30,565 bases of DNA from JBBPZA01 sp038330095 (GCA_038330095.1 JBBQNQ010000031.1:1-30565); one strand, 5' to 3'; shown: positions 15,276 to 23,319, numbered from the stretch's first letter. Made by a program: numbers and translations. The notes: a model not told the origin generated them from the sequence alone.

Positions 15276-15916
15276 CCTGCGGCCTCCGGCCGAGTGGGCG
15301 CGTGGTCCGCGGGCCCGCCCACGGCCGCCCGGTCGGGCCGCGGACAGAACGCACCGCGCGAGAAGCCCTGCGGCGCCATTCCCATCGCGTCGTTGAAGCG
15401 CGAGCGGTAGTTCTCGATGGCTATGGAGGTCGTCAGCTCGACGAGCTGGGCATCGTCGAGGTGCTCGCGCAGGCGGGCGACTATGTCGTCGGTCGCCTGC
15501 GCCGGAGTGGCGGTCATGGCCTCTGCGTACTCGAGTGCGAGCTTGTCGAGCGGCGTGAAGGCGTCGCTGTCGGTCCAGCGGTGCAGCTCGCGCAGCTGCT
15601 CCTCGCCGACCCCGGTGGCCCGAGCGACGCTCGGTCCGAAGTCCAGGCACCACTCGCAGCCCACGAGCATCGCCGTGCGCAGGGCGGCGAGCTCCTTGAC
15701 GCGCCCAGGGAGGCGTTGCGCGCGCTCGACCGCAAGCTCGAACGCGCTGTAGCCCGCCATGAGCGCCGGGCTGTGCGCGGTCACCGCGATCGGGGTGGGG
15801 ACGGCGCCCAGCTTGCGCTTGGCGATGGCGTAGGTGAGCCGCACGAGCGGACCGCCCTCGCCGGGCGGCACACCGGGGACGCGAGGCTGGGACGGTGCAG
15901 CGGGGATGGTGGCCAC
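15272..15916 (-). CDS. carboxymuconolactone decarboxylase (AhpD-like) family protein
   Basis: The 214-residue all-helical protein starts at GTG 15916 behind a strong Shine-Dalgarno (GCAGGAGG, 5 bases away). It carries the CxxC of the family in VGCEWCLDFG (C87, C90), in front of GPSVARATG. The His that follows CxxC in peroxidase-active AhpD is missing, so a disulphide-reductase or ligand-binding role is more likely than classical AhpD action. The tail NDAMGMAPQGFSRGAFC is typical of actinobacterial members. It is the first gene of a three-gene unit and is divergent from the DNA methyltransferase gene. Confidence 0.85.
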   Translation of the reverse strand: MATIPAAPSQPRVPGVPPGEGGPLVRLTYAIAKRKLGAVPTPIAVTAHSPALMAGYSAFELAVERAQRLPGRVKELAALRTAMLVGCEWCLDFGPSVARATGVGEEQLRELHRWTDSDAFTPLDKLALEYAEAMTATPAQATDDIVARLREHLDDAQLVELTTSIAIENYRSRFNDAMGMAPQGFSRGAFCPRPDRAAVGGPADHAPTRPEAAG

Positions 15917-15989
15917 GATTCCTCCTGCGAAGTCGGTTCTCTCAGCTTCTACGCGTACCGGTGCGACGCCGGACCGCCGGTGGCGACGC

Positions 15990-15995
15990 TACCGT
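15990..15995 (+). promoter_or_regulatory. probable -10 element of the DNA methyltransferase gene
   Basis: TACCGT ends 8 bases before GTG 16004. It lies inside the coding frame if GTG 15980 were the start, and so argues for 16004. No -35 was recognised. Confidence 0.3.
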
Positions 15996-16003
15996 CGCAG
16001 ACT

Positions 16004-16879
16004 GTGCGCGTCCTCGCCGAGCGCGACCTGCACGGTCCTCTGCGGCTCGACGACGACCTGCTCGTCGAGGCCGACAACGCGGCGGCCCTGCCGCTGCTTC
16101 CCGAGGGTGCCTTCGACCTCGTCTACGTCGACCCACCGTTCAACACCGGCCAGACCCAGCGCCGGCGTACGCTGGAAGTGGTGCGCGACGAGGACGGCGG
16201 CGAGCGCACCGGGTTCGGCGGTCATCGCTACCGCTCGCGACAGCTCGGCGCCCTCGCCTACGACGACAGCCACGCCGACTACCTCGGCTTCCTCGCACCC
16301 CGGCTGGCCCGTGCCCGCGAGCTGCTCGCGGCTCACGGCACGCTCTACCTGCACCTCGACTACCGCGAGGCGCACGCCTGCAAGCTGGCGCTCGACGAGC
16401 TCTTCGGTCCCGAGTGCTTCCTCAACGAGCTGATCTGGGCCTATGACTACGGCGGCAAGCCGCGATCCCGGTGGCCGGCGAAGCACGACACGATCCTCGT
16501 CTACGTCCGCGAGGCGGGAGCCCACCACTTCGACTGCGATGCCGTCGAGCGCGAGCCCTACATGGCACCGGGCCTGGTGACCGCCGAGAAGGCGGCCCGC
16601 GGAAAGCTCCCGACCGACACCTGGTGGCACACGATCGTGCCCACCAGCGGGGCGGAGAAGACCGGCTACCCGACGCAGAAGCCAGAGGGGATAGTGCGGC
16701 GGATGGTCGCCGCCTCCTCGCGGCCCGGCGGCTGGTGCCTGGACTTCTTCGCCGGGTCAGGGACACTGGGGGCGGTGTGCCGGCAGCTCGACCGGCGCTT
16801 CGTGCTGGTCGACAGCAACCCCGACGCCGTGGCCATCGCGGCGCGACGGCTCGGCGCCGGCCATCACTCGCCGGGTTAA
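16004..16879 (+). CDS. orphan beta-class DNA methyltransferase (N6-adenine or N4-cytosine)
   Basis: From GTG 16004 the protein has 291 residues (299 if GTG 15980 is used). The catalytic motif IV comes first, YVDPPFNTGQ (41-50), and the SAM-binding motif I comes last, LDFFAGSGTLGAV (246-258), which is the beta-class order of type III-like and CcrM-like enzymes. KTGYPTQKPEGI (219-230) is the family's motif X region. DPPF points to an amino-methyltransferase. No restriction gene is nearby, so it may serve gene regulation or replication timing. CcrM proteins are longer because of a C-terminal DNA-binding part that is absent here. Its TAA overlaps the probable promoter of the next gene. Confidence 0.87.
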   Translation: MRVLAERDLHGPLRLDDDLLVEADNAAALPLLPEGAFDLVYVDPPFNTGQTQRRRTLEVVRDEDGGERTGFGGHRYRSRQLGALAYDDSHADYLGFLAPRLARARELLAAHGTLYLHLDYREAHACKLALDELFGPECFLNELIWAYDYGGKPRSRWPAKHDTILVYVREAGAHHFDCDAVEREPYMAPGLVTAEKAARGKLPTDTWWHTIVPTSGAEKTGYPTQKPEGIVRRMVAASSRPGGWCLDFFAGSGTLGAVCRQLDRRFVLVDSNPDAVAIAARRLGAGHHSPG

Positions 16880-16890
16880 GCTCGGGGCAG

Positions 16891-17368
16891 ATGGCCAGCT
16901 GGCAGGGAGTCGGAGTCCTCCGAGCCCGAGTTCGCGCGCGCCGCACACGAGCTGCTCGACGCGGGGCGTCACAAGACGCTTGCGACGCTGCGTCGCGACG
17001 GCTCGCCCCGGATCAGCGGGAGCGAAGCGTTCTTCGCCGAGCGCGACCTGTGGTTCGGCTCGATGTGGCAGGCGCGCAAGGCGCTCGACCTGCAGCGCGA
17101 CCCGCGCTTCGCGCTGCACAGCGCGTCGGTCGATCCGCCGGCCTGGAAGGGCGACGCCAAGGTCTCCGGCCGGGTGGAGGAGATCATCGACCAGGCCCGC
17201 ATCGAGGCGGTGCTCGAGGCGTGGGGCGGCGAGCACCCCGAGGGGCCCATGCACCTGTTCCGCGCCGAGATCGCCGAGGTGGTCGTCACCAGGGTCGGCG
17301 ACCCCGCCGACCACCTGGTCATCGAGCTCTGGCGCGAGGGCGAGGAGTTGCGCCGGATGCAGCGCTGA
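16891..17368 (+). pseudogene. PNPOx-like (pyridoxamine 5'-phosphate oxidase family) gene with apparent frameshift
   Basis: The body of the gene reads in one frame from about 16907 to the TGA at 17366: HKTLATLRRDGSPRISGSE, then WFGSMWQARKALDL and RFALHSASVDPP, all typical of split-barrel flavin/F420-binding proteins. That frame has no ATG, GTG or TTG before 17063, which would remove half of the barrel. An ATG at 16891 lies in another frame and, with one G fewer in the GGG at 16905-16907, reads MASWQES and joins the body to give about 158 residues. The hexamer TAAGCT 8 bases before it supports that start. Either the G run holds a sequence error or the gene is freshly broken. Confidence 0.75.
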
Positions 17369-17385
17369 GCGAGGCGATCCAAGTG

Positions 17386-17519
17386 GCGCCGGCGAACGGC
17401 GGGCGAGGGAAGGGAGAAGCCATGCGTAGGGGTGGGGCGAATTCGGGTCGGTATGCGACCGTTCCTCGCCCCACCCCCGCCGTTCTTCCCTCGCCGATGC
17501 CGTTCGGCGGCACCGGCGC
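17386..17519. repeat. four-tier nested palindrome (palindrome copy C)
   Basis: Nested stems: GAACGGC (17394-17400) with GCCGTTC (17499-17505), and further out GCGCCGG with CCGGCGC (ending 17519); GGCGAGGGAAG (17402-17412) with CTTCCCTCGCC (17485-17495); GGGGTGGGGCGA (17429-17440) with TCGCCCCACCCC (17466-17477); and GGTCG/CGACC in the loop (17446-17460). It lies between the end of the PNPOx-like gene and the convergent MarR remnant, in a 232-base gap with no coding signal. A two-way terminator or REP-like element is likely. Confidence 0.75.
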
Positions 17520-17600
17520 GGAGCTCCGATGGCGCGTGCGCGTACGAGCTCGGGTCACCGCGGCTGATCGCGGTCGCGACCGCATGAAGGTGGGGGCGCC

Positions 17601-17768
17601 TCAGAGCCCGGCGTTGAGCTCTTCGAGGAGCTCTCGGAGCCGGCGCATCTTCGGGTTGCCCAGGCGCTCGGTCCACTGCTGGTCGACCTCGGCGACGACC
17701 TGGCGCGCGATGGCGTAGACCTCGGTGTGGCGCGGACGAGCTTGGCGCGCCGGTCGCCGGGGTCGGGG
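17601..17768 (-). pseudogene. C-terminal remnant of a MarR-like regulator
   Basis: On the minus strand, PDPGDRRAKLVRATP (about 17768-17728) looks like the wing of a MarR-type winged helix. A shift to another frame near 17720-17730 gives EVYAIARQVVAEVDQQW and GNPKMRRLRELLEELNAGL, the usual C-terminal dimer helices of such regulators. The N-terminal half with the recognition helix is missing, so it is not functional. The fragment starts exactly where the cupin remnant on the other strand starts. Confidence 0.5.
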
Positions 17769-17918
17769 GTGGTCTTCTCCCCCGGTGACGAGATGGAGCG
17801 CTTCGCCCGCGAGGCGGGCGCGCTCGCGGCGCGCGGCACTCCCGAAGTGGAGGAGGTCATGGTGCTCGCCCGCGCCCATGGCATCGAGATCACTCGCCCG
17901 GTGGAGGCAATCGCCTGA
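17769..17918 (+). pseudogene. C-terminal remnant of a cupin-like protein
   Basis: VVFSPGDEMERFAREAG followed by GTPEVEEVMVLARAHGIEI and a stop reads like the C-terminal tail of small cupins of the quercetin-dioxygenase-like kind, where an 'SPGGFExF' segment ends the barrel and an 'E-x-A-x-x-HGIE' helix follows. The metal-binding barrel is missing. A GTG at 17727 would give a 63-residue frame but its first residues are antisense to the MarR remnant, so it is probably not a real start. Confidence 0.45.
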
Positions 17919-17934
17919 CGGCCTGAGCTTCGCC

Positions 17935-17940
17935 TAGCCT
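17935..17940 (+). promoter_or_regulatory. probable -10 element of the following membrane-protein gene
   Basis: TAGCCT ends 9 bases before GTG 17950; no Shine-Dalgarno site lies between. Confidence 0.35.
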
Positions 17941-17949
17941 TGGGCGCCC

Positions 17950-18570
17950 GTGGGCGAGCTTTCAAGCGTGAAGCGCGGGCAGCCGCCCGCTCCGGGCGCG
18001 GTCGGGACGGGGGTTGTCGTCCTCGCGCTCGGCTGGATCGTGAGCCTGGTGGGCGACGCGTGCCACGTTGCCTCGGGCACGACGCGCTACGAGTGGGCGG
18101 GCGTCCCGACCATCTGGCGCAGCGCGATCTGGTTTCCGTGGCTGGTCGGCGGCGCGGTGTTGACCGCCGCCCTGGTCGGCGAACGGGCGGGCCTGCCGAC
18201 GCGGCGCCGGGGCCTAGTGGACGTGGCGGCGGGAGCAGCCGCAGTGGTGGGCCTGTACGCGCTGACGGCTGCGCTCCGAGGCGAGCCCGCGACCGTCTCG
18301 GTCACCCTGTGTGCGGCCGTCGCCGTGCTGATCTGGGCGTGGTGGGACCCGTCGCCCCGAGCGTTCATCCTCGCCGCGGTCGCAGCCGTCGCCGGGCCGC
18401 TGGCGGAGATCGGAATCGTCGCTCTCGGCGCCGCGAGCTACGCGAATGACTCCGACGGGCTCGGCGGCGTCGCCCCCTGGCTTCCGTGCCTGTACTTCGC
18501 CGCCGGCGCGGTCGCTTCGGGGCTGTGGCGAGCGATCGCGGGTCACGGCAAGCGGCAGGCGAGGCCGTAG
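17950..18570 (+). CDS. six-helix membrane protein of unknown function
   Basis: The 206-residue protein has about six predicted membrane helices (20-40, 58-77, 92-109, 117-132, 138-162, 176-194). Distinct features are DACHVASGTTRYEW after helix 1, WRSAIWFPWLVGGAVL in helix 2 and PWLPCLYFAAGAVASGLW at the end. This layout recalls an INSIG-like or small integral membrane domain, but the family is not recognised with confidence. Its stop lies 3 bases before the ATG of the exported GH31 enzyme, so the two are likely co-transcribed. A second GTG six codons in is an alternative start. Confidence 0.72.
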   Translation: MGELSSVKRGQPPAPGAVGTGVVVLALGWIVSLVGDACHVASGTTRYEWAGVPTIWRSAIWFPWLVGGAVLTAALVGERAGLPTRRRGLVDVAAGAAAVVGLYALTAALRGEPATVSVTLCAAVAVLIWAWWDPSPRAFILAAVAAVAGPLAEIGIVALGAASYANDSDGLGGVAPWLPCLYFAAGAVASGLWRAIAGHGKRQARP

Positions 18571-18573
18571 CGC

Positions 18574-21039
18574 ATGGCCCGTCGCGCTCGTCGCCTCATG
18601 GTGATCGCCCTCACCGGCCTGTGGGCGGGCGCAGGATGCTCGACCGCGACGGCCGGGCAGCTCCGCTCGGGCCCGCTGAGCGCGCAGCTCAGCGGCGCCG
18701 GCGCGCTGAGCTTCCGCCAGGACGCCGGCGCGACGCTCGCGCAGATCCCCGGTCGGCTGCGCTTTCGCACGGCGGGCGGCTGGCGGACCGCCGGGCGGAT
18801 CCTGTCGCGCAGGCGCGAGGGCCGGACGGTCGTGCTCACCCTCGCAGCCGGCGGCGCCCGGCGCGCGCAGCTGCGGCTGAAGGCAGGCCCCTCGGGCTCC
18901 GTGTCGGTGCGGGCGTTCCTCGATGGCGCGAGCGACGTGTCGGCGGTCTCGCTCGCCTTCCGGGCGCCCGCCGGCGAGCGCTACTTCGGCTTCGGCGAGC
19001 GCTCTAACGCAGTGGCCCAGCGCGCCACGACGGTCGAGAGCTACGTCTCCGACGGGCCCTTCAGCCCCGACAGCCTTGCCGTGGTGAAGGCGACGATCCC
19101 GCCCGCAGGCTTCCGCGCCCGTGCGGACTCGACCTACTACCCCGTGCCCTGGCTGCTGTCCAGCCGCGGGTATGGCGTGCTCGTCGACAACGACGAGACC
19201 AGCAGCTTCCGCCTACCCGGCGCGCGCGGAGGCAGCTGGGGAGTCCGGGTCGCTGCGCAGCGTCTGAGGCTGCGCGTGTTCGCCGGGCCCACACCGGCGC
19301 GCGCGCTTCGCCGCTTCACCGCCGCAACGGGACGCCAGCCCGCGCCTGCGGCGCCCTGGACCTTCGGGCCGTGGCTGCAGACCGGCCAGCCCAACGCTCC
19401 GCCGCTGGCCGACCAGATGGCCGACCTGGACAGGCTTCGAGCGGCCGACGCTCCGGTCTCGGCCGCCGAGACGCAGCTTCGCTACCTGCCCTGCGGCCTG
19501 GACCGAGGGCTCGAGGAGTACGAGGCGCGCCGCGTGGGGTACTACCACGGCAAGGGCCTCGCGGTGCTGACCTACGTCAACCCGATGCTCTGCGAGTCCT
19601 ACGAGCCTCGGTTCTCCGACGCCAAGGCCGCCGGGGCGCTGCTCGAGACCCGGGCGGGCGCACCGTCGCTGTTCGACTCGTTCGTCGGCGGGACCGGCCC
19701 TGCGGGCTTCTCGATCCAAAAGGTCGGCGAGTACGACTTCACCAACGCCGCGGGCCTTGCCGCTTACGGTGACGTGGTCGAAAAAATGCTGCGCGCCGGG
19801 CACGACGGCTGGATGGAGGACTTCGGCGAGTACACCCCGCTCGCCGCGCGATCTGCGGACGGTCGCACCGGCACGGCGCTGCACAACAGCTATCCGGTCG
19901 CCTACCACTGCAGCGTCGCTCGCCTGACGGCCCGCAAGCCCATCGTGCGCTTCCAGCGGTCGGGGTGGACGGGCGCGGCGCGCTGCGCTAGCGATGTCTG
20001 GGGAGGCGACCCGACGACCACCTTTGGCTTCGACGGGTTGACGTCCGCCGTCAAGCAGGCGCTGAGCATCGGCCTCTCCGGCGTCAGCCGCTGGGGCTCG
20101 GACATCGGCGGCTACGACAGCATCGGGTCAGATCCCCGGCTCACGCCCGAGCTGCTCAAGCGGTGGATCGAGTTCGGGGCGGTCTCGGGCGTGATGCGGA
20201 TCAAGAAGTCGGGCCTCGCGATCCCGGGCTACACCCGTCCGCAGGTCTGGGATCCAGACGTCATCGACGTCTGGCGCCGCTACACCAAGCTGCACACCCA
20301 GCTCTACCCCTACATCCTCGCCGCCGACCGGCGCTACCGCTCGACCGGCATCCCACTCATGCGCGCGCTCGTGCTCGACGACCCGGACGACCGCCGGGCG
20401 GCGGCGGCCGAGGACGAGTTCCGCTTCGGCCCCGACCTGCTCGCCGCACCGGTGGTGCAGGACGGCGCACGGGGGCGCAACGTCTATCTCCCCCGCGGCC
20501 GGTGGCTGGACGCCCGCAGTGCGCTGAGCTATGACGCCGAGGGCGACGGCGCCTACCACGCGAGCCCTGCCCGGGAGCTGCGCGGCGGCCGGACGATCAC
20601 CGCGCGCGGCCCGCTGGACGTGCTGCCGCTCTACGTTCGCGCCGGCGCTGTGATCCCGATGCTGCCGGCCGACGTCTCGACGCTCAGCCCCTACCGCAGC
20701 GGCGTGGTGCGCCTCGCCGACCGGCGTGACCGCCTGCGGCTGCTCGCCTTCCCCGGACCGCGCAGGAGTGCGGGGATGCTCTCGGGCGAGCGGCTGCTGT
20801 CGACCACGGGGCGCGGGCGCTGGACGCTGCGCATCGACGGCGCGCGAACGCGCCGCTACGCGCTCGAGGCCTCGACCTCGGGCTTGCGCGCCGCGCACGG
20901 CGAGCGGGCGTTCAGGGCCTGCGCGGTGACGGTCGGCGGGCGCGCTCTGCCCCGCTCGGCCTGGCGCCAGGTTCGCAGCGGCGTGCTGAACGCCACATTC
21001 TCGGCGCGCCGTGCGACGGTGGTCGTGCGCGACTGCTGA
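18574..21039 (+). CDS. exported glycoside hydrolase family 31 enzyme
   Basis: The 821-residue protein has a basic N-terminus and a hydrophobic signal (about 8-28) with possible cleavage after ATA-G; a weaker lipoprotein reading (AGC, Cys22) exists. The N-terminal beta domain includes YFGFGERSNAV (137-147). The barrel carries the nucleophile Asp416 in GWMEDFGEY and the acid Asp479 in VWGGDPTTTFGFDGL, followed by RWGSDIGGYDS. The C-terminal beta domain ends with RVVLPLYVRAG-like sequence (LPLYVRAGAVIPM). GH31 enzymes are mainly retaining alpha-glucosidases or alpha-xylosidases. The DFGE form also occurs in sulfoquinovosidases, but their sulphonate-binding motif was not seen. It probably trims alpha-glucans outside the cell. 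Confidence 0.87.
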   Translation: MARRARRLMVIALTGLWAGAGCSTATAGQLRSGPLSAQLSGAGALSFRQDAGATLAQIPGRLRFRTAGGWRTAGRILSRRREGRTVVLTLAAGGARRAQLRLKAGPSGSVSVRAFLDGASDVSAVSLAFRAPAGERYFGFGERSNAVAQRATTVESYVSDGPFSPDSLAVVKATIPPAGFRARADSTYYPVPWLLSSRGYGVLVDNDETSSFRLPGARGGSWGVRVAAQRLRLRVFAGPTPARALRRFTAATGRQPAPAAPWTFGPWLQTGQPNAPPLADQMADLDRLRAADAPVSAAETQLRYLPCGLDRGLEEYEARRVGYYHGKGLAVLTYVNPMLCESYEPRFSDAKAAGALLETRAGAPSLFDSFVGGTGPAGFSIQKVGEYDFTNAAGLAAYGDVVEKMLRAGHDGWMEDFGEYTPLAARSADGRTGTALHNSYPVAYHCSVARLTARKPIVRFQRSGWTGAARCASDVWGGDPTTTFGFDGLTSAVKQALSIGLSGVSRWGSDIGGYDSIGSDPRLTPELLKRWIEFGAVSGVMRIKKSGLAIPGYTRPQVWDPDVIDVWRRYTKLHTQLYPYILAADRRYRSTGIPLMRALVLDDPDDRRAAAAEDEFRFGPDLLAAPVVQDGARGRNVYLPRGRWLDARSALSYDAEGDGAYHASPARELRGGRTITARGPLDVLPLYVRAGAVIPMLPADVSTLSPYRSGVVRLADRRDRLRLLAFPGPRRSAGMLSGERLLSTTGRGRWTLRIDGARTRRYALEASTSGLRAAHGERAFRACAVTVGGRALPRSAWRQVRSGVLNATFSARRATVVVRDC

Positions 21040-21048
21040 CCCTCCGGG

Positions 21049-21891
21049 TCAAGAGCCTCCGAAGGTGTCGGGGTCCGGCCCGGTCCGCTCGCCGGCGTCC
21101 AGCGCCTCGATCGCGGCCAGCTCACCCTCGCTGAGATGGAAGTCGAGCACGTCGAAGTTCTGCTCGATCCGCGCCGGGGTGACCGACTTGGGGATGACCA
21201 CGTTGCCGAGCTGCAGGTGCCAGCGGATCACGACCTGACCGGGTGTCTTGCCGTGCGCCTCGGCAAGCTGCGTGATGGTCGGGTCCTCGAGCACCTGGCC
21301 CTGGGCGAGCGGGCTCCAGGCCTCGGTGACGATCCCGAGCTCCTCGTGCTCGCGCCGCAGCCCGGCCTGCTGCAAGCGCGGGTGGAGCTCCACCTGGTTG
21401 ACCGCGGGCGTGACGCCGGTCTCCTCGATCACGCGCTCGAGATGCGCCGGTTGGAAGTTCGACACGCCGATCGCGCGCACGAGCCCCCGTGACTGCAGCT
21501 CGATGAACGCCTTCCAGGTCTCGACGTAGCGGTCGCGCGCCGGCACGGGCCAGTGGATCAGGTAGAGGTCGACGTAGTCGAGCTCGAGGCGGTCCAGGCT
21601 GGCCTTGAACGCGCGCGTCGCCTGGTCGAAGCCGTGATCGGGGTTGGGGCACTTGGTGGTGATGAAGACCTCTTCGCGGCGCAGGCCCGAGGCGCGGAAC
21701 CCGTGCCCGACCTCCGCCTCGTTCCCGTACGCCGCGGCGGTGTCTATGTGCCGGTAGCCGGCCTCGAACGCTCGCGTGACGACCTCGGCGGTATCTCGCG
21801 GCGGAACCTGGAAGACCCCGAAGCCGAGCTGCGGAATCTCGATGTCCCCACGGAGAGGGACGCGTGGGACCTGACTGGTGGAGGAGCTCAT
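21049..21891 (-). CDS. aldo/keto reductase
   Basis: From ATG 21891 the protein has 280 residues with a complete AKR active site: D50 and Y55 in YRHIDTAAAYGNE, K80 in ITTKCPN and H113 in YLIHWPVP. GVSNF and VIPKSV mark the NADPH-binding end of the barrel. It is closest in layout to the AKR5 group of bacterial 2,5-diketo-D-gluconate reductases, so it probably reduces small aldehydes or ketones. It lies 40 bases after the SnoaL-like gene and ends 9 bases from the convergent GH31 stop. It is likely the last gene of a minus-strand unit. Confidence 0.9.
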   Translation of the reverse strand: MSSSTSQVPRVPLRGDIEIPQLGFGVFQVPPRDTAEVVTRAFEAGYRHIDTAAAYGNEAEVGHGFRASGLRREEVFITTKCPNPDHGFDQATRAFKASLDRLELDYVDLYLIHWPVPARDRYVETWKAFIELQSRGLVRAIGVSNFQPAHLERVIEETGVTPAVNQVELHPRLQQAGLRREHEELGIVTEAWSPLAQGQVLEDPTITQLAEAHGKTPGQVVIRWHLQLGNVVIPKSVTPARIEQNFDVLDFHLSEGELAAIEALDAGERTGPDPDTFGGS

Positions 21892-21931
21892 CGTGCAGCG
21901 GTGCCCGCTCGGATGCGGACCAAACACAGGC

Positions 21932-22414
21932 TCACGCCGTCTCGCCCGCTGCCTCCTCGCCCAGCTTGATGTCCTGAAGGGACGGAGCCGGCTGGACCAG
22001 GCCGAGCTGGCTGAGGATCGTCGCGGCGTCGAAGTAGACCCGCTCGCAGACGAGCCTGTCGTCCTCGAACAGGAAGAAGGCCACGGTGCGGCACGTGAAC
22101 GCCTTACCGGTGGCGGGGATCCCGCGCAGCGGCCCTTGGTGGGTTCCCTTGAGGTCGAACTCGACGATCACCCCGGCATCGGTGTGATGGAGGGCGATCA
22201 GCTCGTTGCGCTGATCCGGGAAGGCGGTCCGCGAATCCTCGAAGTAGCGCCGCACCGCCTCGTCCCCGTCGAAGATGTCGCCGGTGGGCACGATCTCGTA
22301 GCGGGGGTGACCGAAGGTCTTCAGCGTCAGCTCGAAGTCGTGGTCGTTCTCAGACTCCATGTGCTCGATGACGAGCGCCTCGCGGCGCTCGCGCAGGTCT
22401 CGGTCGGCGGTCAA
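21932..22414 (-). CDS. SnoaL-like (NTF2 fold) protein
   Basis: The 160-residue protein fits the SnoaL/ester-cyclase fold: an N-terminal helix pair (VIEHMESENDHDFELTLKTF), YEIVPTGDIFDGDEAVRRYFED, then strands with VIVEFDLKGTHQG, GKAFTCRTVAFFLFEDDRL and YFDAATILSQLG. Family members bind or cyclise polyketide-type or other small ligands; the substrate is unknown. The start is a TTG that overlaps the SpoIIE gene's TGA (TTGA), a clear sign of coupled translation. Confidence 0.8.
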   Translation of the reverse strand: MTADRDLRERREALVIEHMESENDHDFELTLKTFGHPRYEIVPTGDIFDGDEAVRRYFEDSRTAFPDQRNELIALHHTDAGVIVEFDLKGTHQGPLRGIPATGKAFTCRTVAFFLFEDDRLVCERVYFDAATILSQLGLVQPAPSLQDIKLGEEAAGETA

Positions 22415-23319
22415 CTGGACCGCGCCGCGAGGAGGCAGAGATCGTCGGTCAGGTTGCCCAGCGCGAACTCGGCGGCGCGCTCGCGCAGGACGGCAACCGC
22501 CTGGGTCGGAGACGGCCTCTGGAGGCTGCCGAGCGCGGTGCTGACCGCGTCGAGCCCGAGCCGTTTCCCGTCGCGCCGTGCCTCGGTCAGCCCGTCGGTG
22601 TAGATCAGCACGCCCATGCCCGCGCCGCATGGGCGCGAACCCTCGACGTATTCGGGGTCGTCGCTGATCCCCAGCGGGACTCCTTGCTCGGGCGCGATGA
22701 GTTCCTGGCCATCGTCCAGCCAGAGCGCCGGAGGATGACCGGCGTAGGCCCAGCGCAAGGACTGCTCGCCGGGGAGATAGGTGACACAGGCGGCGGTCAC
22801 GAACTCATGGCTGGTGCCCGCGCGCTCGATCAGGGCGGTGTTCGCCCAGCTCAGCAGCCGGGCGGGGTCATCGGAGAACGGCGCGGTCGCAGCGAAAGCC
22901 GTGCGCACGAACGTGGCACGCCTGGCCGCGGTCAAGCCATGGCCGACGACATCGCCGACGACCAGCGAAGTGGTGTCGTGCGGACCCTCCGCCGCCAGGT
23001 AGAAGTCGCCGCTGACACGGTCGGCGGCGGGCAGGAAGGCCGCGGCAAGCTCCAAGCCGGGCCGCTGAGGGAGCTCGGCGGGGGTGAGCGCATCCCGAAT
23101 CGCGCGCAGGTCCTCGATCTCGTGCTCGGCAGACTCAAGCCGCTCACGCAGGTCCGCGAGCTCCTGTTCGTGCGCCGCGGCCTCTAGGCGAAGGCGCGCG
23201 ATCAGATCCCCGGCACGCTGCTCCCGAGCCGCCATGTCGCGGACGTCGCGCTCACGGCCGGCCACCTCGGACTGCAGCCTCCGAAGCTCTCGATCGTCTG
23301 TTACGTCCTTGTCGGTCAT
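22411..23319 (-). CDS. SpoIIE-type PP2C phosphatase with N-terminal coiled coil
   Basis: From ATG 23319 the protein has 302 residues: a long coiled coil (about 8-76) and then a PPM/SpoIIE phosphatase domain. Metal-binding Asp residues are visible at SGDFYLA (D105), VVGDVVGHGLTAA (D123) and NLTDDLCLLAA (D292/D293). Such proteins remove phosphate from anti-anti-sigma factors and so switch on stress sigma factors (RsbU role). No PAS, GAF or response-regulator domain and no STAS or anti-sigma gene is nearby, so the input and partner are unknown; the coiled coil may receive the signal. The frame upstream of 23319 lacks coding character. Confidence 0.85.
   Translation of the reverse strand: MTDKDVTDDRELRRLQSEVAGRERDVRDMAAREQRAGDLIARLRLEAAAHEQELADLRERLESAEHEIEDLRAIRDALTPAELPQRPGLELAAAFLPAADRVSGDFYLAAEGPHDTTSLVVGDVVGHGLTAARRATFVRTAFAATAPFSDDPARLLSWANTALIERAGTSHEFVTAACVTYLPGEQSLRWAYAGHPPALWLDDGQELIAPEQGVPLGISDDPEYVEGSRPCGAGMGVLIYTDGLTEARRDGKRLGLDAVSTALGSLQRPSPTQAVAVLRERAAEFALGNLTDDLCLLAARSS

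Noticed and set aside
15302..16003. Upstream extension of the DNA methyltransferase frame
   Set aside because: This part is antisense to the CMD gene and lacks family similarity; the enzyme begins at GTG 16004 or 15980.
17727..17918. 63-residue plus-strand gene from GTG 17727
   Set aside because: The first part is antisense to the MarR remnant and the rest matches only the tail of a cupin, so a functional small gene is unlikely.
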